Shown: positions 46,227-55,501, counted from the first letter of the stretch. The stretch: 64,000 nucleotides of DNA from Pricia mediterranea (GCF_032248455.1 NZ_JAVTTP010000001.1:1240001-1304000); one strand, 5' to 3'. The notes: generated by a model not told the origin, from the sequence alone. Translations and numbers: made by a program.

Positions 46227-47225
46227 TTATTGACTTACGACCAGCGAAGGTCTTGGATTATATTTTTTAGCCAGGTCGGCAATAGCCGTAATATGTTCAG
46301 GGGTCGTGCCGCAGCATCCCCCGATGATATTTATCAGATCCTTTTCTAGATATTCTTCGATCTGCTCCGTCATTTGCTTGGGTGTCTGATCGTATTCCCC
46401 GAACGCATTGGGCAAACCGGCATTGGGATAGGCCGAAACAAAATGGTCCGATCTATGGGCCAGCACCTCCAAATACGGTACCAGTTGGTCTGCCCCCAAG
46501 GCGCAATTGAAGCCGACAGATAGAAGAGGAATATGGGAGATGCTAATCAAAAAAGCCTCCGCCGTCTGGCCGGACAAGGTTCTCCCCGAGGCATCGGTAA
46601 TCGTACCGCTGACCATGATCGGGGGGTCGATATTGCGCTCTTCCTTAACTTCCTCTATGGCGAAAAGTGCCGCCTTGGCGTTCAAGGTATCGAAGATGGT
46701 CTCCACTAAGAGCAGATCGGCCCCACCGTCGAGCAAAGCCTCGACCTGTTGCTTGTAGGCCAAACGCAGTTCGTCGAAGGAAATCGCACGAAATCCTGGG
46801 TCGTTTACATCGGGGGACATGCTGGCCGTTTTGTTGGTCGGGCCGATACTGCCTGCTACGAACCGTGGCTTTTCCGGCTCCTTGGCCGTGAATTCATCGG
46901 CCACTTTTTTGGCAATGCGGGCGGACTCATAATTGAGCTCGTACACCAAATCTTGCATATGATAATCGGCCATGGCGATCGTGGTACTGGAAAAGGTATT
47001 GGTCTCCACGATATCGGCCCCGGCGGCGAAATATTTACCATGTATCTCTGCGATAGCTTCGGGTTGGGTCAACGATAACAGGTCGTTATTGCCCTGTAAC
47101 GGATATTCCCAATCTTTGAACCGCTCGCCCCGGAAATCCTTTTCTGTGAATTTGTAGCGTTGTAGCATAGTGCCCATGGCACCGTCGAGGATTAAAATCC
47201 TTTCTTTAAGCAGGTCTTTGATCAT
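46227..47225 (-). CDS. metH: Methionine synthase, homocysteine-binding subunit
   Basis: A 332-residue homocysteine S-methyltransferase domain protein, equal to the first module of one-piece MetH. Start [17 protein letters not shown]; zinc ligands are in SVGFNCALG and [14 protein letters not shown]. It acts with the following 966-residue subunit to methylate homocysteine. The two-gene form is common in Bacteroidota. A SAM-I riboswitch lies 97 bp upstream. Confidence 0.93.
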   Translation of the reverse strand: MIKDLLKERILILDGAMGTMLQRYKFTEKDFRGERFKDWEYPLQGNNDLLSLTQPEAIAEIHGKYFAAGADIVETNTFSSTTIAMADYHMQDLVYELNYESARIAKKVADEFTAKEPEKPRFVAGSIGPTNKTASMSPDVNDPGFRAISFDELRLAYKQQVEALLDGGADLLLVETIFDTLNAKAALFAIEEVKEERNIDPPIMVSGTITDASGRTLSGQTAEAFLISISHIPLLSVGFNCALGADQLVPYLEVLAHRSDHFVSAYPNAGLPNAFGEYDQTPKQMTEQIEEYLEKDLINIIGGCCGTTPEHITAIADLAKKYNPRPSLVVSQ

Positions 47226-47321
47226 AGGGCAATAGTATTATTAAACCCGTTCGTTTGCACCGGTTTGTTTCAAGTGATCGTTATCAAGTAAGAAAGAAGT
47301 TTAGACGGATTGTCTTTTTGC

Positions 47322-47467
47322 GTTATCTGCCAAAATACTGAAATACCCGAAATTTCGGAACAGTACAAGGTAGAACGTAGCACCTTCTCAGGTCCCGAAA
47401 GATGCGGGATAATCCAAAGGGTTGCTAAGGCTTCACAGGGTCTAGTCCCTCCGCCTTTCTTGATAAC
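47322..47467 (-). ncRNA. SAM-I riboswitch upstream of metH
   Basis: Minus-strand aptamer. The P1 arms are GTTATC (47467-47462) and GATAAC (47327-47322). After the 5' arm comes AAGAAAGGCGGAGGGACT, then ACCCTGTGAAGCCTTAGCAACC, a variable stem (TCCCGCATCTTTCGGGA) and AAGGTGCTACGTTCTAC. These are the conserved blocks of the SAM-I aptamer (S-box). SAM binding should lower expression of metH and metF. The expression platform between 47321 and 47226 shows no obvious terminator, so control may act on translation. Confidence 0.93.
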
Positions 47468-47493
47468 ATCACAGTTTATGAATGAACTAATCG

Positions 47494-47524
47494 CAAAGTA
47501 AAGGTACAGGTGGGTGAAAAGCAA
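47494..47524 (-). promoter_or_regulatory. Likely promoter of the metH riboswitch transcript
   Basis: On the minus strand TTG (47524-47522) and TTACTTTG (47501-47494), 20 nt apart; the -7 box has one mismatch to TAnnTTTG. The expected start near 47488 lies just before the aptamer at 47467. Confidence 0.55.
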
Positions 47525-47638
47525 GGAAAGCGCGTGATTTTTGGGTTGAACGATCAATCGGCTACCGAGTAAAACGCATCCACTATAAACCGCATCACGC
47601 CACTTTGTGAATACGTTTGGACTGATCCTTCCTCAAAA

Positions 47639-48700
47639 TCACGCTATCCGCTGCACGACCTCTTTCTTGGCCTCTTTTTTGGAGCCGTCGAATCCGGTGA
47701 CCCCGCCCACCGTGGTATATTTCATGACATAACGTTTATCGGGATTTATGATTTTATAGGCGAACTGGCACATGATCGCGGCCTCGTGGAAACCGGATAG
47801 AATCAATTTCAGCTTGCCTTCATAGGTATTGACATCCCCGATGGCAAACACCCCGGGCAGATTGGTCTGATAGTCTTTCGCGTTGTTGACCTTGATGGCG
47901 TTGCGTTCGATTTCGAGCCCCCAATCGCCGATCGGTCCCAATTTAGGGGATAGGCCGAACAGGGGAATGAAATTATCGGTCTCGACATATACTTCCCCTT
48001 TGTCGGAAGCGTTGTGCTTGACGACCACGGCTTCCAAATGTTCGTCGCCGTAGAGTTTTTTGACCTCCGCTTCGGTGAAAAGCTTGATTTTGCCCAACTT
48101 GGCCAGCTCGGATGCCTTCTCGACGGAATCCAAGGCGCCACGGAACTCTTTTCGACGGTGCACGAGGGACACTTCCGACGCTACATCGGCCAAGTAGATG
48201 GCCCAGTCCAAAGCGGAGTCCCCACCCCCGGCGATAACCACCTTCTTATCGCGATAGACTTCCGGGTCTTTGATCATATAGGCCACGCCCCTGTCCTCAA
48301 ACTCCCTGATATTTTCGATAGGTGGTTTTCGCGGTTCAAAGCTACCTAGGCCCCCTGCAATAACCACTATCGGGGCGTGGTGTTCTGTACCTTTGTTGGT
48401 AGTTACGATGTACGAGCCATCATCCTGTTGAGCTAGGGTCTCGGCGCGTTCCCCTAAGGTAAAACCGGGTTCAAAGGGTTTGATCTGCTCCATCAGGTTA
48501 TCGACCAAGTCGCCCGCCAATATCTCCGGAAAGGCCGGAATATCGTAAATGGGTTTTTTGGGATAGATTTCCGAACATTGTCCGCCCGGTTGGGGCAGGG
48601 CATCTATTAGATGGCACTTCAGTTTCAACAATCCCGCTTCGAATACGGTAAAAAGTCCCGTGGGACCTGCGCCGATGATAATCAAATCTGTCTTTACCAT
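47639..48700 (-). CDS. Ferredoxin/flavodoxin-NADP+ reductase, thioredoxin-reductase-like
   Basis: A 353-residue two-dinucleotide-domain flavoprotein. FAD site: LIIIGAGPTGLFTVFEAG; NADPH site: KVVIAGGGDSALDWAIYL with HRRKEFRG; C-terminal FAD motif: GVFAIGDVNTYEG. The redox CxxC of thioredoxin reductase is absent, which marks the YumC-type ferredoxin-NADP reductase. It lies behind cobA and the sulfite reductase gene, so it probably supplies their electrons through ferredoxin. The 240-bp gap before it holds short TAGTATTGAGTA-type repeat DNA. Confidence 0.9.
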   Translation of the reverse strand: MVKTDLIIIGAGPTGLFTVFEAGLLKLKCHLIDALPQPGGQCSEIYPKKPIYDIPAFPEILAGDLVDNLMEQIKPFEPGFTLGERAETLAQQDDGSYIVTTNKGTEHHAPIVVIAGGLGSFEPRKPPIENIREFEDRGVAYMIKDPEVYRDKKVVIAGGGDSALDWAIYLADVASEVSLVHRRKEFRGALDSVEKASELAKLGKIKLFTEAEVKKLYGDEHLEAVVVKHNASDKGEVYVETDNFIPLFGLSPKLGPIGDWGLEIERNAIKVNNAKDYQTNLPGVFAIGDVNTYEGKLKLILSGFHEAAIMCQFAYKIINPDKRYVMKYTTVGGVTGFDGSKKEAKKEVVQRIA

Positions 48701-48940
48701 TTTTTGTATAGTATTGAGTATTAAGTATAATTCTAATTCTTTAAAAGACCCTAACCTGAGTGTAAGACTTAGGATGAAGGACTAAAATTCTTTGAAAAGC
48801 GGCCCGTTCTACAAAAAGGTCAAAGGGCTTACGTCTTAGGATAACTCATTTTATTTCATATTTAACGATATTGGTAAAAAGGCGGACAAGCATTTTGAGT
48901 ATTTAAGTTATCGCAATGAATAATGCTTCAGGAGTATGTC

Positions 48941-49747
48941 CTAATACTCCGTACTTACTACTTTGTACTCCCTTTTAATGCTTTGGATGCGTTCCCGATG
49001 CCGTACTACCTCCCCGATAATAATAATCGCGGGATTGGCCAGTTGCTGCATCTCGACTTCCCTTTCTATGGATGCTATGGTGCCCGTTCCGACTTTTTCA
49101 TTCTCTCGGGTGCCGTTTTGGATGATGGCGACGGGCGTTTCCGATTTACCCTCTTTTTTGAACAGGGCCACGATTTGGGATAATTTGGACATCCCCATTA
49201 AAATGACCACCGTAGCGGAGCTTTTGGCGGCCAATTTCACATCGTTCGATAATTTGTGTTCTTTGGTGGTGCCGGTGATGACCCAGAAACTTTCGGCGGC
49301 TCCCCTCTTGGTCACTGGAACTTGCTGCATAGCCGGTACGGATAGGCAGGATGATATTCCCGGCACCATCACCGTATCGAGTCCATGTTCGGCAGCGTAT
49401 TCCATCTCTTCGGCCCCTCGTCCGAAAACAAAAGGGTCTCCCCCCTTGAGCCGTACTACGTGACCATGGGATTTCGCCCGGGCTACGATCAGTTCGTTGA
49501 TCTGCTCTTGTTGGTACGAATAACAACCTCTGCGCTTTCCGACGAAAATATGCTCCGCGTTGGGGGCATATTGCAAGAGGTCGGGATCTACTAAAGCGTC
49601 GTATAATACCACGTCCGCATCCTGCAACGCCTTTACGGCCTTTAGGGTAATCAGCTCCAGGTCACCGGGACCCGCTCCGATAAGGGTCAAAAGTCCGGGG
49701 GCACGTCGGCGCGGAGTATGGGTATTGGATTTTTTGAGAATTTCCAT
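48941..49747 (-). CDS. cobA: Uroporphyrinogen-III C-methyltransferase
   Basis: SAM-dependent enzyme of siroheme synthesis, providing the cofactor of the adjacent sulfite reductase. I choose ATG 49747 (268 residues), 14 bp after the sulfite reductase stop; a longer frame overlaps that gene. Motifs: LTLIGAGPGDLELITLKAVKAL, VVLYDALVDPDLL, VVRLKGGDPFVFGRGAEEMEY, VPGISSCLSVPAMQQVPVTKRG and VILMGMSKL. The oxidase/chelatase part of CysG is not fused and not present here. Confidence 0.94.
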   Translation of the reverse strand: MEILKKSNTHTPRRRAPGLLTLIGAGPGDLELITLKAVKALQDADVVLYDALVDPDLLQYAPNAEHIFVGKRRGCYSYQQEQINELIVARAKSHGHVVRLKGGDPFVFGRGAEEMEYAAEHGLDTVMVPGISSCLSVPAMQQVPVTKRGAAESFWVITGTTKEHKLSNDVKLAAKSSATVVILMGMSKLSQIVALFKKEGKSETPVAIIQNGTRENEKVGTGTIASIEREVEMQQLANPAIIIIGEVVRHRERIQSIKREYKVVSTEY

Positions 49748-49760
49748 CGTGTTTCGTTGT

Positions 49761-51851
49761 TTAGGCCTCGGCCAATTCTTGGTTCCTGAATGCTTCAATG
49801 GATTTTAAGAACCCCTTGGCATCCCTCAAATAACTCTGTGCAAAGGCTTCGGTGGGTTCCTTTTTCTTGATCTGCAGGGCCAGGTTTTCAAATCCGCCGG
49901 CAACGGAAATCCTCCCTGAGGAGACGAACTTTTCGTCAAAATCCTTTATGATACTGATATGGGTGTTGGTTTTCGTTTTCTCCATCGTCAACAGGGCCTT
50001 GGCGGTATTGACCATGGAGGAATAGGCATGATAAATCGCTGCAGCCCACTTTTTGTCCTCCAGAGCCAATTCGGCGTTCTGGATTTTCTCCTCGCTGTCG
50101 AAAAGCAGGGTGGCCACCAAATCGATAATAACCCCGGCGCATTCGCCCACGCCTATGGCCTTTTTATATTTCTCCGTGTTCCCCCAATCAATAAAATCGG
50201 AAGCTTCCAAGTTGTCGGTCGCCGCCAACGGCTTTAGAAAATCGTAAAAGTACCGCTGTCCCCTATCCTCGTAATACGCCACGAACGATTGTCCGCTCCC
50301 GTTCGCATCAAAATCGTCGAGGATGGCCCGCAAGGCCTGCGGTCCGCGTTTGCTCGGCACCTTGATGACTTTATCGGCATAACGGCCGTTGCCGTTTCCG
50401 AAATTGCCGCCCCCGAGCAATACCTGTAGTGCGGGTGCGACCAGTTTATCCTTGGTTCGAATGCTCATTCCCTGAAAACCGATATTGGCCATGTTGTGCT
50501 GGCCACAGGCGTTCATACAGCCACTGATCTTGATGGTCACATCGGGATTGTCGATATAATGCGGATACTCCGCCTTGATCACTCGCTCCAATTCCTCCGC
50601 AATGCCCGTGCTGCTCGCGATACCAAGGTTGCAGGTATCGGTACCGGGGCAGGCGGTGATGTCCACGGCCGTATTGTATCCGATTTCGACAAAGCCCAAT
50701 TTTTCCAGTTCGGTATAGAAAAAGGGAAGCAGTTCATTTTTCACATAGGGAATCAGAATATCCTGTCGTAGCGTAAACCGTAGTTCCCCGGCGGCATAAT
50801 GCTCAACCAGATCGGCCAGCTGGCGTGCCTCCGGCGTGTAAAAATCCCCTAGCAGCACCTTAATACCGATGGCCACATAACCCTCCTGTTTTTGGGGTAC
50901 GAGATTGGTGGACTTCCATTTTTCAAAGACTTCCCTGTCCTTGATTTCCGTTTTTGGGATATCGGTGTCCGCCACTTGTATTTTGGGATAAGCTTCCGCA
51001 TTTATGGGATAGGATTGGTGGGGGACAGCATTTTGCTCCTCCTCCAACAATTCCTTAAATCCGTCAAGACCGATATCCTTAAGTAAGAATTTCATACGGG
51101 CCTTGTTCCTGTTGTTACGTTCGCCGTAGCGGTCGAAAACGCGAACGACCCCTTCCATCAGGGGGATGATCTTATCGGAAGGTAAAAATTCGAACAACAG
51201 ATCGGCGTGCCGGGGCTGGGCGCCCAATCCACCACCTAGCAGCACTTTGAATCCGCGTATCCCGTTGCGCTCCTTAGCGATAAAACCGAGATCGTGCAAG
51301 TAGGACAGTCCCGTATCGGCATCACTTGCGGAAAAGGATACCTTAAACTTTCGGCCCATTTCCTGATTGGGGGCATTACGAAGAAAGTACTCGAACAGCC
51401 CTTGGGCGTAGGGCGATACATCAAAGGGCTCGTCAACATCAATGCCCGCAGTTTCGCTAGCGGTAACGTTACGAACGGTGTTGCCGCAGGCTTCCCGTAT
51501 GGTTACCTCATCCTTTTCCAGCTCGGACCATAGTTCTGGGGTGCGCTCGACATCCACATAATGGATCTGGATATCCTGTCGGGTGGTAATATGCAGCCTG
51601 CCCGTAGAGTACTCATCGGAAACGTCGCAGATCCGGCGCAATTGGGCCGAACTCACTTTCCCGTACGGCCGTTTAATGCGGATCATCTGCACCCCTGGTT
51701 GGCGCTGGCCGTAGATGCCACGAGCCAATCGGACGCTCCTAAAGCTATCGTCGGTGATCTTCCCCTCTTTAAAAAGGTGGATTTTATTTCCGAGATCCAA
51801 GATATCCTTTTCGACTACGGGGTTTTCAAGTTCTGTTCTAAAGCTTTGCAT
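49761..51851 (-). CDS. Siroheme sulfite (nitrite) reductase fused to a HEPN-like domain
   Basis: A 696-residue protein. Residues about 1-560 form a ferredoxin-type siroheme reductase: RGIYGQRQPGVQMIRI and RLHITTRQDIQIHYV at the N-terminus, NTVRNVTASETAGID, and the 4Fe-4S/siroheme ligands TACPGTDTCNLG and SGCMNACGQHN. Residues about 575-690 are an extra all-helical domain with KKWAAAIYHAYSSMVNTAKALL, like HEPN domains, but without the RX4-6H nuclease motif. Sulfite is the likely substrate because cysH, cysD, cysN lie upstream and cobA follows; nitrite cannot be excluded by sequence. Confidence 0.9.
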   Translation of the reverse strand: MQSFRTELENPVVEKDILDLGNKIHLFKEGKITDDSFRSVRLARGIYGQRQPGVQMIRIKRPYGKVSSAQLRRICDVSDEYSTGRLHITTRQDIQIHYVDVERTPELWSELEKDEVTIREACGNTVRNVTASETAGIDVDEPFDVSPYAQGLFEYFLRNAPNQEMGRKFKVSFSASDADTGLSYLHDLGFIAKERNGIRGFKVLLGGGLGAQPRHADLLFEFLPSDKIIPLMEGVVRVFDRYGERNNRNKARMKFLLKDIGLDGFKELLEEEQNAVPHQSYPINAEAYPKIQVADTDIPKTEIKDREVFEKWKSTNLVPQKQEGYVAIGIKVLLGDFYTPEARQLADLVEHYAAGELRFTLRQDILIPYVKNELLPFFYTELEKLGFVEIGYNTAVDITACPGTDTCNLGIASSTGIAEELERVIKAEYPHYIDNPDVTIKISGCMNACGQHNMANIGFQGMSIRTKDKLVAPALQVLLGGGNFGNGNGRYADKVIKVPSKRGPQALRAILDDFDANGSGQSFVAYYEDRGQRYFYDFLKPLAATDNLEASDFIDWGNTEKYKKAIGVGECAGVIIDLVATLLFDSEEKIQNAELALEDKKWAAAIYHAYSSMVNTAKALLTMEKTKTNTHISIIKDFDEKFVSSGRISVAGGFENLALQIKKKEPTEAFAQSYLRDAKGFLKSIEAFRNQELAEA

Positions 51852-52387
51852 TCTTTAAGTATTTAGTAGTTAGTATTGAGTAGCTAGTACTCGGTACTCT
51901 TTGAACATTAACTCCCTCCTTATCACTGTACCACTGTATATTTACTGCTATTTTCGGATGTCATAATTGTTCATGTATCGATATGGATTATAGGGATGCG
52001 CTGGTAGCAGTATGACCCTGTACATGGTTTTCGAACAGAGCAGCACAACACATCCGGTTTAAAAAATTTGACTAATTCGCATCATCTCGTAAATAGTATT
52101 TGTTATTTAATCTATAGAGTTAATAGGATAATTTGGATGCTACTCCCAATTGTTTATGTATCATCCATTAATCAAACGCTTAGCAACTAAAAAGCCACAT
52201 CCTACCTCTGGAACTTAGTACCCGAAAGCCACCAAACAATATCCAATAAACCTAGCCGAAAAACTTTTCATCATCAGGCGGCCCGCCTCATACACCTAAA
52301 AGGAAAGGAAACAAAGAATCTATAATCCCGTACTCCGTATACAGCACCCCATCAACGTACTCAATACTTAATACTCAGTACTAAGAA
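51852..52387. other. 536-bp gap between cysN and the sulfite reductase gene
   Basis: AT-rich region without a gene. It holds a 15-bp near-palindrome TAATCTATAGAGTTA (52109-52123) that matches a site before cysH at 13 of 15 positions, and TAGTATTGAGTA-type repeats at both ends (about 51855-51900 and 52358-52385). No clean TAnnTTTG box was found on the minus strand. The length and the shared motif suggest that the sulfite reductase-cobA part has its own control. Confidence 0.5.
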
Positions 52388-53641
52388 CTAATCCTCCGAT
52401 ATAAACCCGGCCCCCACCGTGCCGTTCGACTGGGTATCGATCAAAATGAACGAGCCGTTGGTTCGGTGTTTCTTGAAAGGGTCATAAAAAATCGGTTTGT
52501 TCAGTTTAAAGGTGACCTCCGCGATATCGTTCATACCGAGGCTATCGGTTTTTTTATCGATACCCGAATAATCGGGATGTATCTTATGATTGATTGTACT
52601 GACCTTGGCCAATACTTTGTTTACCCCGTGCTGTACCACATATTTTTTTCCAGGTACAAGGTTTTGGGAATCCATCCACGATACCGTCGCGGTAAATTGT
52701 TTGTCGATGCTGGGCAGATTACCGGTCTTGACCAACATATCGCCTCGGCTCAGGTTGATCTCGTCTTCTAAGGTAATCGTTACCGATGAGCGCCGGGAAG
52801 CGGTTTCGTACTGTTTATCGTGGAAATAGATAGCCTTGATTCTCGATCGGGTTTGCGAGGGAAGGGCTACGACCTCATCCCCTACGCTCAGCTCGCCACC
52901 GTACACTTTTCCGGCAAACCCCCTGAAATCATGATGTTCGTCCGTTTTCGGGCGGATCACATACTGCACCGGAAACCTCGGCGTACCTACATTGGATACC
53001 GCTGCAAGGTCCAATGCCTCTAAATGTTCAAGCAAGGTTGTTCCCTTGTACCAAGACATATTGGTGGAACGGTGGACCACGTTGTCGCCCTTTAATGCAC
53101 TAACGGGAATAAAAGTGATCTTTTGGTCCTCATAATCCCGTTTGGCCATCAGTTTCTCGAAATCTGCTTTGATCTGCGTATATTTTTCCTCCGAAAAATC
53201 GATCAGGTCCATTTTATTGATGGCCACGATAACTTCTTTTACGCGGAGCAGGTTATTGATAAAGAAATGACGGTTGGTCTGCTCTATGACACCTTTTCGG
53301 GCATCGATCAGAATAATGGCGGCCTGTGAAGTCGAGGCTCCGGTGACCATGTTTCGGGTATATTCCACATGACCGGGCGTATCGGCGATGATATAGCTCT
53401 TTTTCTTGGTGGAAAAATAGATATGTGCTACGTCTATGGTAATGCCCTGTTCGCGCTCGGCTACCAGTCCGTCCGTAGCCAGGGAGAAATCCAGATAATC
53501 GTATCCGTTTTTCCTGCTTCTTTGTTCAATGGCCTCCAATTTGTCGTCGGTAAGGGATTTGGTATCGTAGAGCAGCCTTCCGATCAAGGTACTCTTGCCG
53601 TCGTCCACACTACCTGCGGTTGCTATTTTTAATACTTCCAT
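52388..53641 (-). CDS. cysN: Sulfate adenylyltransferase, GTPase subunit
   Basis: A 417-residue EF-Tu-like GTPase that drives APS synthesis by CysD. G1 is GSVDDGKSTLIGRLLYD, G3 is DTPGHVEY and G4 is NKMD; beta-barrel domains follow. Unlike many CysNC proteins, no APS kinase is fused at the C-terminus, which ends QSNGTVGAGFISED. It follows cysD by about 50 bp. Confidence 0.95.
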   Translation of the reverse strand: MEVLKIATAGSVDDGKSTLIGRLLYDTKSLTDDKLEAIEQRSRKNGYDYLDFSLATDGLVAEREQGITIDVAHIYFSTKKKSYIIADTPGHVEYTRNMVTGASTSQAAIILIDARKGVIEQTNRHFFINNLLRVKEVIVAINKMDLIDFSEEKYTQIKADFEKLMAKRDYEDQKITFIPVSALKGDNVVHRSTNMSWYKGTTLLEHLEALDLAAVSNVGTPRFPVQYVIRPKTDEHHDFRGFAGKVYGGELSVGDEVVALPSQTRSRIKAIYFHDKQYETASRRSSVTITLEDEINLSRGDMLVKTGNLPSIDKQFTATVSWMDSQNLVPGKKYVVQHGVNKVLAKVSTINHKIHPDYSGIDKKTDSLGMNDIAEVTFKLNKPIFYDPFKKHRTNGSFILIDTQSNGTVGAGFISED

Positions 53642-53649
53642 TTGGTTAT

Positions 53650-53686
53650 TAGTATTGAGTACTTAGTATTGAGTATTTAGTATTTT
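53650..53686. repeat. TAGTATTGAGTA-type repeat in the cysD-cysN gap
   Basis: AGTATTGAGTACTT, AGTATTGAGTATTT and AGTATT follow each other, filling the gap between the cysD stop (53692) and the cysN start (53641). Relatives occur in other gaps of this operon (48707-48728, 51855-51900, 52358-52385). Confidence 0.75.
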
Positions 53687-53691
53687 CCAAC

Positions 53692-54594
53692 TCAAAAATA
53701 CCCCTGCTGCTTCCTTTTTTCCATGGCGGCTTCAGAGCGTTTGTCGTCGATTCGGGCACCGCGTTCGGAAATGGTGGAGTCCCTAATTTCGGCGACAACG
53801 GATTCGATATCCGAGGCTTCCGAAAACACGGCGGCGGTACAGCTCATATCGCCCACGGTACGGAAGCGCACCATTCGCTCCAAGACTTCCTCATCTTCCT
53901 CTTGAAATACATAATCCGAATGCGACCATATCAGGCCGTCCCGCATAAAAACCTTTCGCTTATGGGCAAAATAGATGGAGGGAATTTCGATTTCCTCGTT
54001 TTGGATGTAGGACCATACGTCAAGCTCAGTCCAGTTTGAAATTGGGAAAACCCGAACGTTCTGCCCCAATTCAATCTGTCCGTTCAGCATATCGAAGAGT
54101 TCGGGACGCTGGTTGCGCTCGTCCCACTGGCCAAAATCGTCACGGACGGAAAATATCCGCTCCTTGGCGCGCGCCTTTTCCTCGTCACGTCTGGCCCCGC
54201 CGATACAGGCGTCAAATTTGAATTCTTCGATGGCATCGAGCAAGGTGGTGGTCTGCAGGGAATTCCTGCTCGAATACCGTCCGGATTCTTCCTTGACCTT
54301 ACCCTGATCGATGGAATCCTGAACGTTCCTCACGATAAGTTCCAATCCCAATTCCTCTACCAGCCTATCGCGAAACTCAATAGTCTCGGGAAAATTATGA
54401 CCTGTATCGATATGCATCAAGGGAAAGGGAATCTTTGCCGGCCAAAAAGCCTTCTGCGCCAACCGCACCAAGGTTATGGAATCTTTTCCGCCGGAAAACA
54501 ATAGCACCGGCCTTTCGAATTGCGCCGCCACCTCGCGGAAGATGTAAATGGCCTCGTTTTCCAAGGCGTTGATGTGAGATGTATCCTGTTTCAT
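53692..54594 (-). CDS. cysD: Sulfate adenylyltransferase, catalytic subunit
   Basis: A 300-residue PP-loop ATP pyrophosphatase that joins sulfate and ATP to APS with CysN. Motifs: LLFSGGKDSITLVRLAQKAF, PFPLMHIDTGHNFPE, ACIGGARRDEEKARAKERIFS, VFPISNWTELDVW, and the C-terminal RRSE-like RIDDKRSEAAMEKRKQQGYF. All intact. The 268 bp to cysH is filled mainly by a 15-bp tandem repeat. Confidence 0.95.
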   Translation of the reverse strand: MKQDTSHINALENEAIYIFREVAAQFERPVLLFSGGKDSITLVRLAQKAFWPAKIPFPLMHIDTGHNFPETIEFRDRLVEELGLELIVRNVQDSIDQGKVKEESGRYSSRNSLQTTTLLDAIEEFKFDACIGGARRDEEKARAKERIFSVRDDFGQWDERNQRPELFDMLNGQIELGQNVRVFPISNWTELDVWSYIQNEEIEIPSIYFAHKRKVFMRDGLIWSHSDYVFQEEDEEVLERMVRFRTVGDMSCTAAVFSEASDIESVVAEIRDSTISERGARIDDKRSEAAMEKRKQQGYF

Positions 54595-54760
54595 AGGGAT
54601 GCGGTTATTATTTGAGGGTTATTTATTTTTAAATTTTGAAAACCAACAGTTTGAGGAAAGACAAAAGGGATAAGGAATAAAGACTTTTACCTCGGTTTGT
54701 TAGCCTATTCATAATCTTTGTCATTCACTGTCTTTTAGACTTCGTTCGCTCAGTCCTGTC

Positions 54761-54858
54761 TCCTTCCGTCCTTGCTCCTTTCGTCCTTGCTCCTTCCGTC
54801 CTTGCCCCTTTCGTCCTTGTTCTTTTTTCCTTGTTCTTTTTTCCTTGTTCCTTTCGTT
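54761..54858. repeat. Tandem 14-15-bp repeat array between cysH and cysD
   Basis: Six and a half units: TCCTTCCGTCCTTGC, TCCTTTCGTCCTTGC, TCCTTCCGTCCTTGC, CCCTTTCGTCCTTGT, two of TCTTTTTTCCTTGT, and a partial one ending at 54858, five bases from the cysH stop codon. Pyrimidine-rich on the plus strand, so purine-rich in the cys transcript. Related units occur at 32455-32499. Confidence 0.85.
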
Positions 54859-54862
54859 AGAG

Positions 54863-55486
54863 TCAAGAATGGAGTCCGCATTCCCGGTTCTCCAACACTT
54901 TGGTCGGATCGAAATAATGGTGCTCGTTAGGCAAATTATGTTGTTTCAAATAGGCGTCCAGCTGGGTATCGCTCCAATGATAAAAGGGACTCACCTTTAA
55001 CACGCCATTTTTGCCAAGGCTCAAAATATCGAGGGAATCGCGCAGTGCGGTCTGGCCCTTTCTCAGATTGGTGAACCAAACATCCGGCCTGTGTGCCGCC
55101 ATCGCCCTTCGAAAAGGCTCCAGCTTTACCTGTTCGGTAAATTCGGCATGCCTGGGATCGTCGATCTGGGGAATCCCCATCACGCTGTCCCGATGCGCCG
55201 TCGTCTGTTTAGGCACGTACAAATCGATGTTCAGGTTCAAGCGCTGGATCAAGTCTTCGGCATGTTTATAGGTGTTGGGTGTATTGTACCCCGTATCGCA
55301 CCAAATTACGGGTATATCCTCCCGCACTTCGGAAACAGCATTTAGTATGGTTACCTCATAGGGCCGGAAATTAGTGGTCACCACTGGCCTATCGGCGTAT
55401 TCCACCGCCCATGATATAATCTCCTCTGGCGGAATGCCCTTGAACTGTGCGTTCAATCGTTTGATCGATTCTTGTGAAAATCCCAT
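54863..55486 (-). CDS. cysH: Phosphoadenylyl-sulfate (or APS) reductase
   Basis: A 207-residue PP-loop reductase producing sulfite. It has VVTTNFRPYEVTILN, IPVIWCDTGYNTPNTYKHA, FTNLRKGQTALRD and VSPFYHWSDTQLDAYL. The catalytic Cys is in the C-terminal RECGLHS. Only two Cys residues occur, so the CC...CxxC iron-sulfur ligands of bacterial APS reductases are absent and the protein resembles the cluster-free PAPS type. No APS kinase (cysC) gene is in the window, so the true substrate is open. Confidence 0.9.
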   Translation of the reverse strand: MGFSQESIKRLNAQFKGIPPEEIISWAVEYADRPVVTTNFRPYEVTILNAVSEVREDIPVIWCDTGYNTPNTYKHAEDLIQRLNLNIDLYVPKQTTAHRDSVMGIPQIDDPRHAEFTEQVKLEPFRRAMAAHRPDVWFTNLRKGQTALRDSLDILSLGKNGVLKVSPFYHWSDTQLDAYLKQHNLPNEHHYFDPTKVLENRECGLHS

Positions 55487-55501
55487 GTCGAAACTATTAG
55501 T

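Noticed and set aside
46227-47225. Split metH considered as a frameshift of one gene
   Set aside because: The two parts end and start cleanly at a module border with proper stop and start codons, and the two-gene form is known from Bacteroidota.
54761-54858. Tandem repeat considered as a CRISPR array
   Set aside because: Units are 14-15 bp and directly joined, with no spacers and no cas genes.
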